A DNA stretch of 34,171 bases from Bacteroidales bacterium. GTDB taxonomy: Bacteria; Bacteroidota; Bacteroidia; Bacteroidales; UBA932. The stretch's first letter is position 1, and the number at the start of each line of letters is the position of its first letter. Below are positions 22,625 to 29,257 of this stretch, piece after piece. The stretch is taken from contig JAFZLQ010000105.1 of assembly GCA_017551425.1 (NCBI GenBank), positions 1 through 34,171 on the forward strand. Direction: 5' to 3'. The notes below the pieces were generated by a model, which saw nothing but the letters and a program-made list of their open reading frames with translations, was not told the origin of the DNA and searched no databases. The position numbers were made by a program, and so were the translations under genes.

Positions 22625-23407
22625 ATGAAAGTTATCATACGCGATCGCGCACAAGATGCCTCCCTCTGGGTAGCCCATCGCATCGCTGAGGCCATCAATG
22701 CCAAGGCAAAGATTACGGACAAACCCTTCGTTCTCGGCCTTTGCACCGGCTCCACCCCCATCCCCACCTACGCAGAACTCGGCCGCATGGTAAAGGCCGG
22801 CGAGGTCAGTTTCCGCAACGTAATCTCCTTCAACATGGACGAATACGTCGGCCTGCCCGTCGAGCATCCCGAGAGCTATCACAGCTTCATGCACCGCCAG
22901 CTCTTCGACCTCATCGACGAGCCCGAGGAGAACATCCACATCCTCAACGGCAACGCCCCCGACCTTGACGCCGAGTGCGCAGCCTTCGAGAAGGCGATAG
23001 TCGCCGCTGGCGGCATCGACCTGTTCTTCGGCGGTATCGGAGAAGACGGCCATATCGCCTTCAACGAGCCTTTCTCGTCGCTGCAGAGCCGTACACGCGT
23101 CGTCTCCCTCACGGAAGACACCATCCGCGTGAACTCCCGCTTCTTCAACAACGACCCGAACCTCGTTCCCAAGCAGGCCCTTTCCGTAGGTGTCGCTACG
23201 GTTCTTGATTCCAAGGAAGTGGTGATCCTCGCCATCGGTCCCAAGAAGGCGCGTGCCGTTGCCGCCGCCATCGAAGGCCCCATGACGCATTACAACACCG
23301 TCTCTTCCCTCCAGAACCATCCCGACGGCGTTCTCGTTCTCGACGACGCCGCCGCCACTGAGCTTCGAGTGAGCAGCTACCGCTATTTCAGAGAAGTTTA
23401 TAAGTAG
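22625..23407 (+). CDS. nagB: Glucosamine-6-phosphate deaminase
   Basis: A 260-residue NagB, which converts glucosamine 6-phosphate to fructose 6-phosphate and ammonia. All catalytic residues fall at the same numbers as in the E. coli enzyme: Asp72 in FNMDEYVG, and Asp141, His143 and Glu148 in GIGEDGHIAFNEP. The substrate phosphate loop LCTGSTP is present. It is in an operon with the NagB/PIG-L fusion (3 nt gap), which has lost two of these residues. A strong terminator follows. Together they fit catabolism of N-acetylglucosamine, but nagA was not found in the window. Confidence 0.95.
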   Translation: MKVIIRDRAQDASLWVAHRIAEAINAKAKITDKPFVLGLCTGSTPIPTYAELGRMVKAGEVSFRNVISFNMDEYVGLPVEHPESYHSFMHRQLFDLIDEPEENIHILNGNAPDLDAECAAFEKAIVAAGGIDLFFGGIGEDGHIAFNEPFSSLQSRTRVVSLTEDTIRVNSRFFNNDPNLVPKQALSVGVATVLDSKEVVILAIGPKKARAVAAAIEGPMTHYNTVSSLQNHPDGVLVLDDAAATELRVSSYRYFREVYK

Positions 23408-23425
23408 TCGTAGCTTCCTTGATAC

Positions 23426-23463
23426 AAAGAAGAGTGTGACCGAAAATCACACTCTTCTTTTTT
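23426..23463 (+). terminator. Strong intrinsic terminator after nagB
   Basis: A perfect 14-bp stem (23426-23439 with 23447-23460), 7-nt loop CCGAAAA, and a run of six T residues ending at 23463. It begins 18 nt after the nagB stop codon. Confidence 0.92.
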
Positions 23464-23466
23464 GCG

Positions 23467-23615
23467 TTTTCGGGAGACCCTGGCCTGCGGCGATCGGCCA
23501 GGGCACTCCGTCCATTCTCGCATCCTGCGTCATTCGCTGCGCGAATAACTTGTCTGCTGCGGCTGATGTCGACCCTGGCTCGAAGCGCCTCCGGCGGTAC
23601 CGGGTCTCCCGAAAA
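23467..23615. repeat. Structured ~149-nt element closed by 14-bp inverted repeat
   Basis: TTTTCGGGAGACCC (23467-23480) and GGGTCTCCCGAAAA (23602-23615) are perfectly complementary. Inside are further hairpins: CCCTGGCC/GGCCAGGG (23478-23485/23496-23503, partly competing with the outer stem), ATTCGC/GCGAAT around TGC (23532-23546), and CGCC/GGCG (23586-23596). It fills the whole space between the nagB terminator and the trpB stop codon (23617-23619). No coding frame of note. It looks like a palindromic intergenic repeat or a folded RNA, and no known class was recognised. It could also end trpB transcripts. Confidence 0.6.
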
Positions 23616-23616
23616 A

Positions 23617-24981
23617 CTACTGATTAAGGGCGTCGGCGCTCTTGATGAATCTGGCCAGGTCTTCGTCTGAGACGTGGTAGTTCTGCATTTCGCCGGAGAA
23701 GTACTGGTCGTACGCGCTCATATCGACGAATCCGTGGCCGGAGAGGTTGAACAGTATGGTCTTCTGCTCGCCGGATTCCTTGCACTTCAGGGCCTCGGTG
23801 ATGGTGGCCGCAATTGCGTGGCAGCTCTCGGGAGCGGGGATGATACCCTCGGTGCGGGCGAAGAGCACGCCTGCCTTGAAAGAGTCAAGCTGCTCAATGT
23901 CAACGGCTTCCATGTAGCCGTCCTTCATCAGCTGGGAGAGGATGACTCCTGCGCCGTGGTAACGGAGACCGCCGGCATGGATGGCCGCAGGCTTGAAGGA
24001 ATGGCCCAGGGTGAACATGGGGAGGAGGGGAGTCATGCCGGACTCGTCGCCGAAGTCGTACTCGAACTTGCCCTTGGTGAGTTTGGGGCAGGAGAAAGGC
24101 TCGGCGGCTATGAAGCGGGTCTTCTTTCCTTCGAGGATGTTGTGGCGCATGAACGGCAGGGCGAGACCGCAGAAGTTGGAACCGCCGCCGAAGCATGCGA
24201 TGACTATGTCGGGATACTCGCCGGCGAGCTCCATCTGCTTCTCAGCCTCAAGACCGATGACGGTCTGATGCAGGCACACGTGGTTGAGTACGGATCCGAG
24301 GGCGTACTTGCAGTTAGGGGTGTTGACGGCAAGCTCGATTGCCTCCGAGATGGCGCAGCCGAGGGAGCCCTGGTCGTTGGGATTGCGGGTGATTATATCC
24401 TTGCCGGCACGGGTACTCATTGAGGGAGAAGGGGTTACGGCAGCGCCGAATGCCTGCATGATGGAGCGGCGGAAAGGCTTCTGCTCGTAGCTTACCTTTA
24501 CCATATATACTGCGCAGTCGATGCCGAATTTCTTGGTGGCATAACTGAGGGCGCCGCCCCACTGGCCGGCTCCGGTCTCGGTGGTAAGGTTGGTGATGCC
24601 CTGCTCCTTGGCGTAGTATGCCTGGGCTATGGCGGAATTCAGCTTGTGGCTGCCGGCAGGGGAGACGCTTTCGTTCTTGAAATATATGTGTGCGGGCGTA
24701 CCGAGGGCCTTCTCAAGCTCGTATGCGCGCACGAGCGGGGTGCAGCGGTAAGCGGCATACTGCTCGCGCACTTCTTCCGGAATGGGAATCCACACGTCGG
24801 TCTGGTTGAGTTCCTGGTCTGCGCAGGCCTTGCAGAAGATGGGGTAGAGGTCCTCGGGCTTGAGGGGCTGCCTGGTGGCCGGGTGCAGGAACGGAAGGGG
24901 CTTGTTGGGCATGACCGCCTGGATGTTGAAGTAATGGGTCGGAATCTCGGACTCCGGAAGCATGAATTTTTTCTGTCTCAT
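23617..24981 (-). CDS. trpB: Tryptophan synthase beta chain, TrpB2 type
   Basis: A 454-residue PLP enzyme of the TrpB2 ('TrpB-like') branch, which joins indole and serine to tryptophan. Seen: the N-terminal extension of this branch (PTHYFNIQAVMP, LHPATRQPL), the PLP lysine Lys113 in PAGSHKLNSA (GAHKIN in TrpB1), ETGAGQWGGAL, and the phosphate-binding CFGGGSNFCG. Full length. No trpA or other trp genes flank it, so it may salvage indole or work with a distant TrpA. Expression is governed by an attenuator: promoter 25155-25162, leader peptide, antiterminator and terminator at 25014-25041, 33 nt before the ATG. Confidence 0.93.
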   Translation of the reverse strand: MRQKKFMLPESEIPTHYFNIQAVMPNKPLPFLHPATRQPLKPEDLYPIFCKACADQELNQTDVWIPIPEEVREQYAAYRCTPLVRAYELEKALGTPAHIYFKNESVSPAGSHKLNSAIAQAYYAKEQGITNLTTETGAGQWGGALSYATKKFGIDCAVYMVKVSYEQKPFRRSIMQAFGAAVTPSPSMSTRAGKDIITRNPNDQGSLGCAISEAIELAVNTPNCKYALGSVLNHVCLHQTVIGLEAEKQMELAGEYPDIVIACFGGGSNFCGLALPFMRHNILEGKKTRFIAAEPFSCPKLTKGKFEYDFGDESGMTPLLPMFTLGHSFKPAAIHAGGLRYHGAGVILSQLMKDGYMEAVDIEQLDSFKAGVLFARTEGIIPAPESCHAIAATITEALKCKESGEQKTILFNLSGHGFVDMSAYDQYFSGEMQNYHVSDEDLARFIKSADALNQ

Positions 24982-25013
24982 AATACTATAAACTGTTTAA
25001 TTGAATAATCAAT

Positions 25014-25041
25014 AAAAAAAGCCGCCCGAATTCCGGACAGC
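25014..25041 (-). terminator. Attenuator terminator of trpB
   Basis: On the minus strand GCTGTCCG and CGGGCGGC pair (8 bp, two as G-U in RNA) around GAATT and are followed by seven T residues. It sits inside the trpB leader, between the leader peptide and the trpB ATG, so it must be conditional. Confidence 0.88.
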
Positions 25042-25116
25042 CTCCTGAACTATATGTGCGGCAACCCTTGCCGCCACGATACACAACTCTAGGCCTGACC
25101 GGAAATATCCCTCAGG
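25033..25116 (-). promoter_or_regulatory. trp leader: hairpin 1:2 and antiterminator 2:3
   Basis: Minus-strand RNA order: arm 1 CCTGA (25116-25112) pairs with TCAGG (25098-25094). The overlapping region 2, CCGGTCAGGCCT (25102-25091), can instead pair with region 3, AGGCTGTCCGG (25043-25033): 4 bp, a U-U mismatch, 3 bp, a bulged G, 3 bp. Region 3 contains the 5' arm of the terminator, so the two structures exclude each other. A ribosome at the leader-peptide stop (25089) masks region 2; one stalled at the Trp codons (25124-25119) masks arm 1. A separate 7-bp hairpin is at 25058-25074. Confidence 0.85.
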
Positions 25117-25148
25117 CGCCACCAGAATATGGAATTCACGTTATGCAT
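25089..25148 (-). CDS. trpL: trp leader peptide with tandem Trp codons
   Basis: A 19-codon frame, MHNVNSIFWWRLRDISGQA, ending in TAG. Trp codons 9 and 10 are adjacent (25124-25119) and are followed by two Arg codons. Its ATG is 6 nt from the -7 box, so it would be translated from a leaderless or near-leaderless mRNA. Position relative to the hairpins downstream matches ribosome-mediated attenuation: Trp shortage stalls the ribosome at codons 9-10 and favours the antiterminator, so trpB is read; with Trp present the ribosome reaches the stop codon and the terminator forms. The peptide itself probably has no other role. Confidence 0.88.
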   Translation of the reverse strand: MHNVNSIFWWRLRDISGQA

Positions 25149-25154
25149 CGACTG

Positions 25155-25162
25155 CAAATATA
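25155..25162 (-). promoter_or_regulatory. -7 box of the trpL-trpB transcript
   Basis: TATATTTG on the minus strand, 6 nt before the trpL ATG at 25148. It lies back-to-back with the galM box at 25174-25181 (11 nt apart), so their upstream elements must overlap. Confidence 0.75.
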
Positions 25163-25173
25163 GAAAGATTTTT

Positions 25174-25181
25174 TATATTTG
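25174..25181 (+). promoter_or_regulatory. -7 box for galM
   Basis: TATATTTG, 31 nt before the ATG at 25213. It lies downstream of the in-frame ATG at 25129, which excludes that longer start. Confidence 0.65.
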
Positions 25182-25212
25182 TACTCACCACAAACATTTT
25201 TTTTCGATAATT

Positions 25213-26256
25213 ATGTCAGTCACACGAAAACTATGGGGCAGGACCCCTTCGGGAGAGCCCGTTTACCGTTACACCATCAAGAATTCCAGCGGCGCAAGCG
25301 CCGTCCTTTCCAGTTTCGGAGCTGCAATCGTAGGTATAAACGTGCCCGACCGCGAGGGCAGACTGGGAGACGTAGTACTCGGCTATGGCAAGCCGGAGAG
25401 TTACGATCACGACGGCCCTTGCTTCGGCAAGTGCCCCGGCCGCTATGCCAACCGTATCGCCAAGGGTCATCTCGTAGTTGACGGCAAGACATACAGCCTC
25501 CCCATAAACAACGGCCCCAATCACCTTCACGGCGGCCCCGACGGTTTCCAGAACCGCAACTGGCAATCGCGCAAGCGCAAGGGCGCCGTGGAATTCAAAT
25601 ACATCTCGGATGACGGAGAAATGGGCTATCCGGGCCGCCTTACCGTTGTCGCTCATTACGAGTGGAGCGAAGACAACGTCCTGAGCCTCACTTTCTCGGC
25701 CCGCACTGATGCCGCTACGGTGATCAACCTCACCAATCACGCCTACTTCAACCTCGACTGCCGCGGTTCCGTACTCCGTCACACCCTGCAGCTCAATGCA
25801 TCGGAATATCTGCCTACGGACGACACCCTCATCCCTCTGGGCGCATCCGAGCCCGTAGCAGGCACCCCCATGGATTTCCTTAACCCCAAACGCCTGGGGC
25901 GCGACATCCGCAAGGACTTCCCGGCCCTCAAATACGGCAAGGGATATGACGCCTGCTGGCTCATAGACGGCTATACTCCCGGCCAGCTCCAGACCGCCGC
26001 AGTGCTCAAGGCCGCCCGCAGCGGACGCACCCTCACCGTCACAACCACCCAGCCCGGCGTTCAGATCTACACCGGAAACTGGCTCGAGGGCTGCCCGACG
26101 GGAAAGAAGGGGCGCATCTACCACGACTATTACGGCGTCGCCATCGAGTGCCAGCACTATCCGGACAGCCCCAACCGCCCCGAATATCCTCCGGTGGTAC
26201 TCAAGCCCCATAAGACTTTTCACGAAGCCATAATCTTTGCATTCGGAGTAGAATAA
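25213..26256 (+). CDS. galM: Aldose 1-epimerase (mutarotase)
   Basis: A 347-residue galactose mutarotase, interconverting alpha and beta anomers of hexoses. Seen: FGKCPGRYANRI, NGPNHLHGGPDGF with the substrate-binding His, NLTNHAYFNLDC with the catalytic His, the D-A-C-W substrate aspartate region (GYDACWLID), and the catalytic Glu in GVAIECQHYPDSPN. The start at 25213 (MSVTRKLWG) is taken because the promoter box lies upstream of it and family members begin here. No signal peptide, unlike many Bacteroidota mutarotases, so cytoplasmic. The following transporter gene is 103 nt away, with a hairpin repeat in between. Confidence 0.93.
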   Translation: MSVTRKLWGRTPSGEPVYRYTIKNSSGASAVLSSFGAAIVGINVPDREGRLGDVVLGYGKPESYDHDGPCFGKCPGRYANRIAKGHLVVDGKTYSLPINNGPNHLHGGPDGFQNRNWQSRKRKGAVEFKYISDDGEMGYPGRLTVVAHYEWSEDNVLSLTFSARTDAATVINLTNHAYFNLDCRGSVLRHTLQLNASEYLPTDDTLIPLGASEPVAGTPMDFLNPKRLGRDIRKDFPALKYGKGYDACWLIDGYTPGQLQTAAVLKAARSGRTLTVTTTQPGVQIYTGNWLEGCPTGKKGRIYHDYYGVAIECQHYPDSPNRPEYPPVVLKPHKTFHEAIIFAFGVE

Positions 26257-26366
26257 TTGATGACTTCCCGGAATAATCTTCTGAAAATCCTCCGCTTCGC
26301 TCCGTCCCTCCCACGCAAGCGTGGGCCCCTCCCATTCATGTAGAATAACCTTAGGAATAATGTTCT
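26248..26366 (+). repeat. Imperfect direct duplication around the hairpin repeat
   Basis: GTAGAATAA followed by GGAATAAT-TTCT occurs at 26248-26282 (13 nt between the two parts) and again at 26340-26366 (5 nt between). The left copy contains the galM stop codon, the right copy the cstA start codon. The repeat at 26285-26338 sits exactly between them, as if insertion of the element had duplicated its target. Confidence 0.45.
26285..26338 (+). repeat. GC-rich hairpin repeat, copy A
   Basis: Shares TCCGCTTCGCTCC (26291-26303), a central hairpin, and CCCATTCA (26331-26338) with copy B at 29153-29203, in the same order and orientation. The hairpin here is CCCACGC-AA-GCGTGGG (26310-26325); in copy B it is CCCGC-AA-GCGGG, so both arms changed together. 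No coding potential. Confidence 0.65.
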
Positions 26367-27841
26367 CGTTTATAATTAGTATTGTAGTTCTGATTCTGGG
26401 CTACTTCGTCTATGGACGCTTCGTAGAGAAAGTGTTCGGGCCGGATAAGAGCCGGAAGACTCCGGCGGTGGAACTGGCGGACGGCGTGGACTACGTCCCG
26501 ATGCCGGCCTGGAAGGTGTTCATGATCCAGTTCCTGAACATCGCAGGCACCGGTCCGATATTCGGCGCCATAATGGGAGCCAAGTTCGGCCCTTCATGCT
26601 ATCTGTGGATAGTTCTGGGCAGCATCTTCGCCGGCGGCGTCCACGATTTCTTCTCCGGCATGCTGTCCATGCGCAACAAAGGCGCGACCCTTCCGGAGAT
26701 TGTCGGCGGCCAGTTCGGCCGCGGAAGCCGTACCGCCATCATCATATTCACCACAATAGTGCTGCTGATGGTGGGCACCGTATTCGTCTATAGCCCGGCC
26801 CTCATCCTGGGCGGCCTCGCCGGGGACGGCAGTTCGGACGCAGTGCTTATCTGGGCGCTCGCCATACTTGGCTACTACATAATCGCGACGCTGCTGCCTG
26901 TAGATAAGATAATCGGCAAGATATACCCTGTTTTCGCGTTCGCGCTGCTGTTCATGGCCGCCTCGCTCATGGTCTGCCTCTTCGTGCACTGGCCCTCCAT
27001 TCCCGAGTTCTGGGACGGCCTCGGCAACCGCGCCCCGAGCGTAGGAGTCAACGGGCAGAACATCTTCCCATGCCTTTTCATCACGGTCGCATGCGGAGCG
27101 ATAAGCGGCTTCCACGGCACCCAGAGCCCTATCATGGCCAGGTGTCTCAAGAACGAAAGCCTCGGACGTCCCATTTTCTACGGCGCCATGATAGTGGAAG
27201 GCATAGTCGCCCTCATCTGGGCGGCAGTCAGCTCGTACTTCTTCTTTGACGGAGGCATGGCGGAGTGCGGTCTCGAGTCGGCATCGGCCCCTCAGGTAGT
27301 AACGGCCGTGAGCAAGCACTGGCTCGGGATCGTGGGCAGCATACTTGCCATCCTGGGCGTCGTGGCGGCCCCCATCACTTCGGGAGACACCGCCCTGCGC
27401 GGCGCCCGCCTCAACATAGCCGACTTCTTCCACATGCGCCAGGACAGGATTGGCAAACGCCTTTCCGTCAGCATACCCATCTTCATCGGCGTCGGCCTGC
27501 TGCTTTGGTTCAACGTCCGCTTCGAAGACGGATTCAACGTCATATGGAGGTACTTCGGCCTGTCCAACCAGCTGCTCGCCACCTTTATGCTGGCCGCCGC
27601 CACCATGTACCTGCTGCGCCGCAACCCCGGCAAGTGGCAGTTCCTGCTCACCGGAGTGCCGGCTGTGTTCATGTTCACCGTCTGCATGACCTTCCTCTGC
27701 GTGGACAAGACCTGCTTTGGCCTGCCGCTCTCCCTTACTGGGTGGTTCGCAGCCGCATGGGCGTCGCTGGGCATAATCCTGGAGGCTTGGGCCGTTGGTT
27801 CGGTAAGAAAAAAGCAACTATATGGAAATCAAAAGGTTTGA
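26360..27841 (+). CDS. cstA: CstA-type carbon starvation/peptide transporter
   Basis: A 493-residue inner-membrane protein with about twelve membrane segments, of the CstA family of peptide or pyruvate transporters. Hallmarks: PAWKVFMIQFLNIAGTGPIF, GGVHDFFSGMLSMRNKG, FHGTQSPIMARC, APITSGDTALRGARL, and the FGLSNQLLATF block. At ~490 residues it is the shorter form common in Bacteroidota (E. coli CstA is ~700). I start at the ATG at 26360 (MFSFIISIVVLIL), since the 13 codons upstream lie in the flanking repeat. The last 20 nt overlap the glycosyltransferase start. No clear promoter box before it, so readthrough from galM is possible. Confidence 0.9.
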   Translation: MFSFIISIVVLILGYFVYGRFVEKVFGPDKSRKTPAVELADGVDYVPMPAWKVFMIQFLNIAGTGPIFGAIMGAKFGPSCYLWIVLGSIFAGGVHDFFSGMLSMRNKGATLPEIVGGQFGRGSRTAIIIFTTIVLLMVGTVFVYSPALILGGLAGDGSSDAVLIWALAILGYYIIATLLPVDKIIGKIYPVFAFALLFMAASLMVCLFVHWPSIPEFWDGLGNRAPSVGVNGQNIFPCLFITVACGAISGFHGTQSPIMARCLKNESLGRPIFYGAMIVEGIVALIWAAVSSYFFFDGGMAECGLESASAPQVVTAVSKHWLGIVGSILAILGVVAAPITSGDTALRGARLNIADFFHMRQDRIGKRLSVSIPIFIGVGLLLWFNVRFEDGFNVIWRYFGLSNQLLATFMLAAATMYLLRRNPGKWQFLLTGVPAVFMFTVCMTFLCVDKTCFGLPLSLTGWFAAAWASLGIILEAWAVGSVRKKQLYGNQKV

Positions 27842-29147
27842 CATTCCGCCGCGGTGCCCGTCGGCCCGCATCAGGGAACTGGCCCTCGCCGCAGAAGGGG
27901 AGTTCACTCTCATCTATACCAGGGATACCCGTCTTGACTGGGTTCAGTACGGCCTTGAGCGCCTCGTGCAGGTCGCACGGGACAGTTCGGCCGCCATGGC
28001 TTATGCAGACCACTTCGACGGAGACAAACCCTCGCCGGTAATAGATTATCAGCCCGGCGCCCTCAGGGACGAGTTCGACTTTGGCGGCGTGCAGCTGTAT
28101 CGTACTTCGGCGCTCAAGAAGGCGGCTGCGGAGATGACATCCGACTTCGAGTTCGCAGGCCTGTACGAGCTGCGCCTGCGGGTGTCCGAGGCCGGGCCGC
28201 TGGTTCATGTGCCGGAGCTCCTGTATTACGAGATAGAGACAGACCGCCGCAGCTCCGGCGAGAAGCTGTTCGATTACGTGAATCCCCGCAACAGGGGAGT
28301 GCAGATAGAGATGGAGCAGGCCTGCACCGAGCATCTCAAACGCATCGGAGGATGGCTGGAACCCAGGTTCAAGGAGGTCGATCTGTATGCCGGATCCTTC
28401 GAATTCGAGGCCTCCGTGGTCATCCCTTGCCGCAACCGCGCCGCCACCATCGGGGACGCAATCCGCTCGGCGCTTGCCCAGAAAACGAGTTTCCCGTACA
28501 ACGTGATAGTCGTGGACGACAACAGCACCGACGGCACCGTTGACGTGATACGCTCGTTCCTCGGCGATCCCAGGCTCATCTACATCGCACAGGACAGCAG
28601 CTACCATGCCATCGGCGGCAACTGGAACGCAGCGATACATCATCCCAAGTGCGGTCGATTCGCCCTGCAGCTGGATTCAGACGATGTGTATTCCGACGAT
28701 GGCGTGGTGCAGAAGTTCGTGGATGCCTTCCTGGAGCAGCGCTGCGCCATGGTAGTAGGTACTTACAGGATTACCGATTTCGACCTGAACGAGCTTCCTC
28801 CGGGAGTCATAGACCACCGCGAGTGGACGCCGGACAACGGCCGCAACAACGCCCTGCGCGTGAATGGCCTGGGTGCGCCCAGGGGGTTCTGGACGCCGCT
28901 GCTGAGGGAAATCAATTTTCCTACCACCAAGTATGGCGAGGATTACGCAGTGGGCCTCCGGATCAGCCGTGAGTACCGCATAGGGCGCATATACGACGTC
29001 ATGTACAATTGCCGCCGCTGGGGCGGGAACTCGGATTCCCAGCTGGACGTGGAGGCAGTCAACCGCAACAACCTTTATAAAGACCGAATCCGCACCTGGG
29101 AGCTCGAGGCCAGAATCAAGATGAACGGCGTCGGCGGAGACTGTTAG
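27822..29147 (+). CDS. Two-part GT-A (family 2) glycosyltransferase
   Basis: A 441-residue protein. The C-terminal ~245 residues are a family 2 glycosyltransferase: ASVVIPCRNRAATIGDAI, VVDDNSTDGTVDV, LQLDSDDVYSDDG with the metal/nucleotide DxD, and an acceptor region TKYGEDYAVGLRIS. The N-terminal ~170 residues resemble the second half of another GT-A domain (MAYADHFDGDKP, FGGVQLYRTSALKKA), with its nucleotide-binding start missing. No membrane segment or signal peptide, so the product acts on the cytoplasmic face. Sugar and acceptor unknown. Overlaps the cstA end by 20 nt; its last codons form one arm of a 29-bp inverted repeat. Confidence 0.8.
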   Translation: MEIKRFDIPPRCPSARIRELALAAEGEFTLIYTRDTRLDWVQYGLERLVQVARDSSAAMAYADHFDGDKPSPVIDYQPGALRDEFDFGGVQLYRTSALKKAAAEMTSDFEFAGLYELRLRVSEAGPLVHVPELLYYEIETDRRSSGEKLFDYVNPRNRGVQIEMEQACTEHLKRIGGWLEPRFKEVDLYAGSFEFEASVVIPCRNRAATIGDAIRSALAQKTSFPYNVIVVDDNSTDGTVDVIRSFLGDPRLIYIAQDSSYHAIGGNWNAAIHHPKCGRFALQLDSDDVYSDDGVVQKFVDAFLEQRCAMVVGTYRITDFDLNELPPGVIDHREWTPDNGRNNALRVNGLGAPRGFWTPLLREINFPTTKYGEDYAVGLRISREYRIGRIYDVMYNCRRWGGNSDSQLDVEAVNRNNLYKDRIRTWELEARIKMNGVGGDC

Positions 29148-29252
29148 TTTTCAAAACTTCCGCTTCGCTCCATCCCCCCCGCAAGCGGGTCCCCCCCCAT
29201 TCAAGCGGCCATGGGCGGCCACTGTTTTGAAAACTAACAGTCTCCGCCGACG
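29129..29252. repeat. Perfect 29-bp inverted repeat with 66-nt loop
   Basis: Bases 29129-29157 and 29224-29252 are exact reverse complements. The left arm holds the last five codons and stop of the glycosyltransferase gene (29129-29147) plus ten bases; the right arm is non-coding and ends 5 nt before the stop of the convergent nuclease gene. The loop (29158-29223) carries most of copy B of the GC-rich repeat. It is likely to act as a bidirectional terminator; how it arose is unclear. Confidence 0.8.
29153..29203 (+). repeat. GC-rich hairpin repeat, copy B
   Basis: Second copy of the element at 26285-26338: TCCGCTTCGCTCC at 29159-29171, hairpin CCCGC-AA-GCGGG at 29178-29189, CCCATTCA at 29196-29203. 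C runs on both sides of the hairpin replace mixed sequence in copy A. Starts in the inverted-repeat arm. Confidence 0.65.
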
Positions 29253-29257
29253 GGATA

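Noticed and set aside
23467..23615. MITE-type transposable element
   Set aside because: Terminal inverted repeats are perfect, but no target-site duplication flanks them and no related transposase is in the window; kept as a structured repeat of unknown origin.
26594..27817. 407-codon minus-strand frame antisense to cstA
   Set aside because: The plus strand encodes a clear multi-spanning CstA protein; the antisense product is highly charged and histidine-rich with no motif.
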